NCBI GenBank assembly: GCA_027391075.1
Contig: DAHYHI010000042.1
Coordinates: forward strand, 62,001-126,000
Direction of reading: 5' to 3'
Length of the DNA: 64,000 nucleotides
From: JAJZAM01 sp027391075
Lineage (GTDB): Bacteria; Actinomycetota; Acidimicrobiia; Acidimicrobiales; Palsa-688
The notes beneath the pieces were generated by a model. It ran no database searches. It saw only the letters and a program-made list of their open reading frames with translations, and was not told where the DNA came from. The position numbers and the translations under genes were made by a program. Shown piece by piece: positions 62,442-64,000 of the stretch (positions are counted from its first letter, which is position 1; each line of letters begins with the position of its first letter).

Positions 62442-64000
62442 ATGACAATCCTCGAAGAACGCCCGCAGCTTCCGTTCGAAGCTCACGAGCCGAGCCTGAT
62501 GGAGATCGTGCCGGGCCCTCGCCCGCACGGCATCGTCAAGTTCGTCACCAGCACCGACCACAAGCAGATCGGTCTCAACTACCTGTTCACCGGCTTGGCG
62601 GGGTTCGTGCTCGCCGGGCTGATGGCGCTGGTGATGAGAACACAGCTCATAGTGCCGAACAATCACTTCGTCACCGAGAACGTCTACAACGAGATGTTCA
62701 CTATCCACGGGACGATCATGCTGTTCGTCTTCGCAGGTCCCTTCGCTTTCGCCGGTTTCGGCAACTACCTGGTGCCGCTGATGATCGGCGCTCCCGACAT
62801 GGCGTTCCCCCGTTTCAACAACCTGTCCTACTGGTTGTACCTGGGAGGTTTCAGTCTCCTCCTGGCCGGCTTCCTCACCAACAACGGCGCCGCCCAGTTC
62901 GGATGGTTCGGCTACGCCCCTCTGACGGAGGCGATCCACTCGCCTGGTCCGGGCGCCGACCTTTGGATCGTCGGCATCGGCCTGACCGGCTTCTCGGGTA
63001 TCTTCACCGCTGTCAACATCATCACCACGGTGTTCACCCTGCGAGCCCCGGGCATGGTCATGTTCCGGATGCCGATCTTCGTGTGGAACATCTTGGTGAC
63101 GATGTTCCTCATCCTCCTCGCCTTCCCCGTGCTCACCGCTGCGATGGCCCTCCTTTGGATTGACCGCCACCTCGGCGGAAACTTCTACGACGCGACCAAA
63201 GGTGGCCAGCCGATCCTCTGGCAGAACCTGTTCTGGTTCTTCGGGCACCCCGAGGTGTACATCATCGCCCTCCCCTACTTCGGGATCGCAACCGAGATCC
63301 TCGCGACGATGTCACGCAAGCCGGTGTTCGGCTACAAGGGCATGATCGCAGCGACCTTGTCCATCGGCGCTCTTGCCATGGGCGTGTGGGCACACCACAT
63401 GTACACGACAGGCGCCGTGCTACTCCCCTTCTTCGCCGCCATGTCTCTTCTCATAGCCGTCCCGACGGGCATCAAGTTCTTCAACTGGATCGGGACGATG
63501 TGGCGGGGGACCATCGTGTTGAACACCGCGATGCTCTTCTGCCTCGGTTTCCTGGCGATGTTCCTCTTCGGTGGTATCACGGGGGTCATCCTCGCCCAGC
63601 CGGTCCTGGACTTCCAGCTGCACAACACGTACTTCGTCGTCGCCCACTTCCACTATGTGCTGATCGGGGCTGTGTTGGCCGGGTTCGGAGGTCTGTACTA
63701 CTGGCTTCCGAAGATGACCGGGCGCAAGTTGTCGGAGAAGTGGGGCAAGCTCGGCTTCGCTCTGCTCTTCATCGGTTTCAACCTCACTTTCTTCCCCCAG
63801 CACGACCTGGGACTTCGGGGTATGCCCCGGCGCATCGAGACCTACAACGCAGGGATGGGCTGGAACTTCTTGAACGAGCTGTCCAGCATCGGCGCTTACA
63901 TCACCGCTCTCGGTGTCCTCGTGAATGCTTGGAACATCTTCACGTCGTGGCGTAAAGGCGAACTCGCCGGCGACAACCCTTGGGACGGCCAGACCCTGGA
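62442..64000 (+). CDS. ctaD: Cytochrome c oxidase subunit I, 3' end cut by window edge
   Basis: Partial: 519 codons visible from ATG 62442, still open at the right edge. Holds low-spin heme and the heme-CuB site. It has heme ligand TIHGTIMLF, the FFGHPEVYIIALP loop with the CuB His-Tyr pair and proton-channel Glu, CuB ligands WAHHMY, and heme ligands VVAHFHYVL. At least eleven hydrophobic helices can be read. It lies 16 bases after ctaC behind a GGAGA-type site; an aa3-type enzyme is expected. Confidence 0.96.
   Translation, partial: MTILEERPQLPFEAHEPSLMEIVPGPRPHGIVKFVTSTDHKQIGLNYLFTGLAGFVLAGLMALVMRTQLIVPNNHFVTENVYNEMFTIHGTIMLFVFAGPFAFAGFGNYLVPLMIGAPDMAFPRFNNLSYWLYLGGFSLLLAGFLTNNGAAQFGWFGYAPLTEAIHSPGPGADLWIVGIGLTGFSGIFTAVNIITTVFTLRAPGMVMFRMPIFVWNILVTMFLILLAFPVLTAAMALLWIDRHLGGNFYDATKGGQPILWQNLFWFFGHPEVYIIALPYFGIATEILATMSRKPVFGYKGMIAATLSIGALAMGVWAHHMYTTGAVLLPFFAAMSLLIAVPTGIKFFNWIGTMWRGTIVLNTAMLFCLGFLAMFLFGGITGVILAQPVLDFQLHNTYFVVAHFHYVLIGAVLAGFGGLYYWLPKMTGRKLSEKWGKLGFALLFIGFNLTFFPQHDLGLRGMPRRIETYNAGMGWNFLNELSSIGAYITALGVLVNAWNIFTSWRKGELAGDNPWDGQTL

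Noticed and set aside
62394..63248. 284-codon minus-strand frame opposite ctaD
   Set aside because: Glu/His/Gln-rich shadow of a membrane protein gene whose plus frame has all heme-copper oxidase ligands.

Overview
The window is high-GC DNA, almost fully coding, with many GTG starts and genes joined by 4-base GTGA/ATGA overlaps. Actinobacterial-type content includes GuaB3 beside guaA, a groES-groEL operon under a perfect CIRCE element, rplM-rpsI-glmM order, and glmS-acpS-nnr-alr-tsaE-tsaB-rimI-tsaD order. Secreted proteins carry about 41-residue 'GYWLVAADGG' repeats, which I associate with Acidimicrobiia. My best guess is therefore a member of the Actinomycetota, probably class Acidimicrobiia (inference; no rRNA gene or marker tree is available here).

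Layout. (1) 1-12.5 kb, minus strand: a secreted or surface operon of a delta-60/GYWLVA-repeat protein, a 3030-residue RTX-like/Ig-like giant protein, and a membrane-anchored beta-sandwich protein cut by the window edge. (2) 12.6-16.6 kb: metF facing purN-purH-folD (one-carbon and purine synthesis). (3) 16.7-25.6 kb: an accessory island. It holds three proteins with the same N-terminal plan (an LQxxAGN motif followed by a V/I-Q-R motif) and unrelated C-termini. One carries a DUF4157/eCIS-core HExxH domain and two carry a His...Cys pattern suggesting permuted papain-like catalytic domains. A small unknown gene and a second GYWLVA-repeat secreted protein accompany them. (4) 25.7-31.6 kb: sucCD, a B12-binding mutase subunit, a UvrD/PcrA helicase and an SDR dehydrogenase. 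(5) 31.6-38.5 kb: a signalling and transport block. A soluble protein fusing a sugar-type ABC ATPase to two GAF-like regions and a histidine kinase overlaps an OmpR-type response regulator gene. After an AT-rich region with phased TTAA half-sites come a xylose-type binding lipoprotein, a single-domain ABC ATPase and a permease. (6) 38.5-61.4 kb, mostly minus strand: housekeeping genes, namely guaA, guaB3, groESL, the t6A genes tsaBDE with rimI, a family-4 uracil-DNA glycosylase, alr, nnr, acpS, an oversized glmS, glmM, rpsI and rplM. A TetR/MFS efflux pair sits between glmS and glmM. (7) 61.6-64 kb, plus strand: cytochrome c oxidase subunits II and I, the latter cut by the right edge.

Two systems look most worth pursuit. 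The first is the ABC-ATPase/histidine-kinase fusion beside its regulator, phased operator-like repeats and a sugar ABC transporter. It suggests a two-component system that reads the transporter through an ATPase-like docking domain. The second is the trio of eCIS-cargo-like proteins with a shared N-terminal module. The contractile apparatus itself is not in this window, but the truncated left-edge gene resembles a protein family that I recall near actinobacterial contractile-injection loci.
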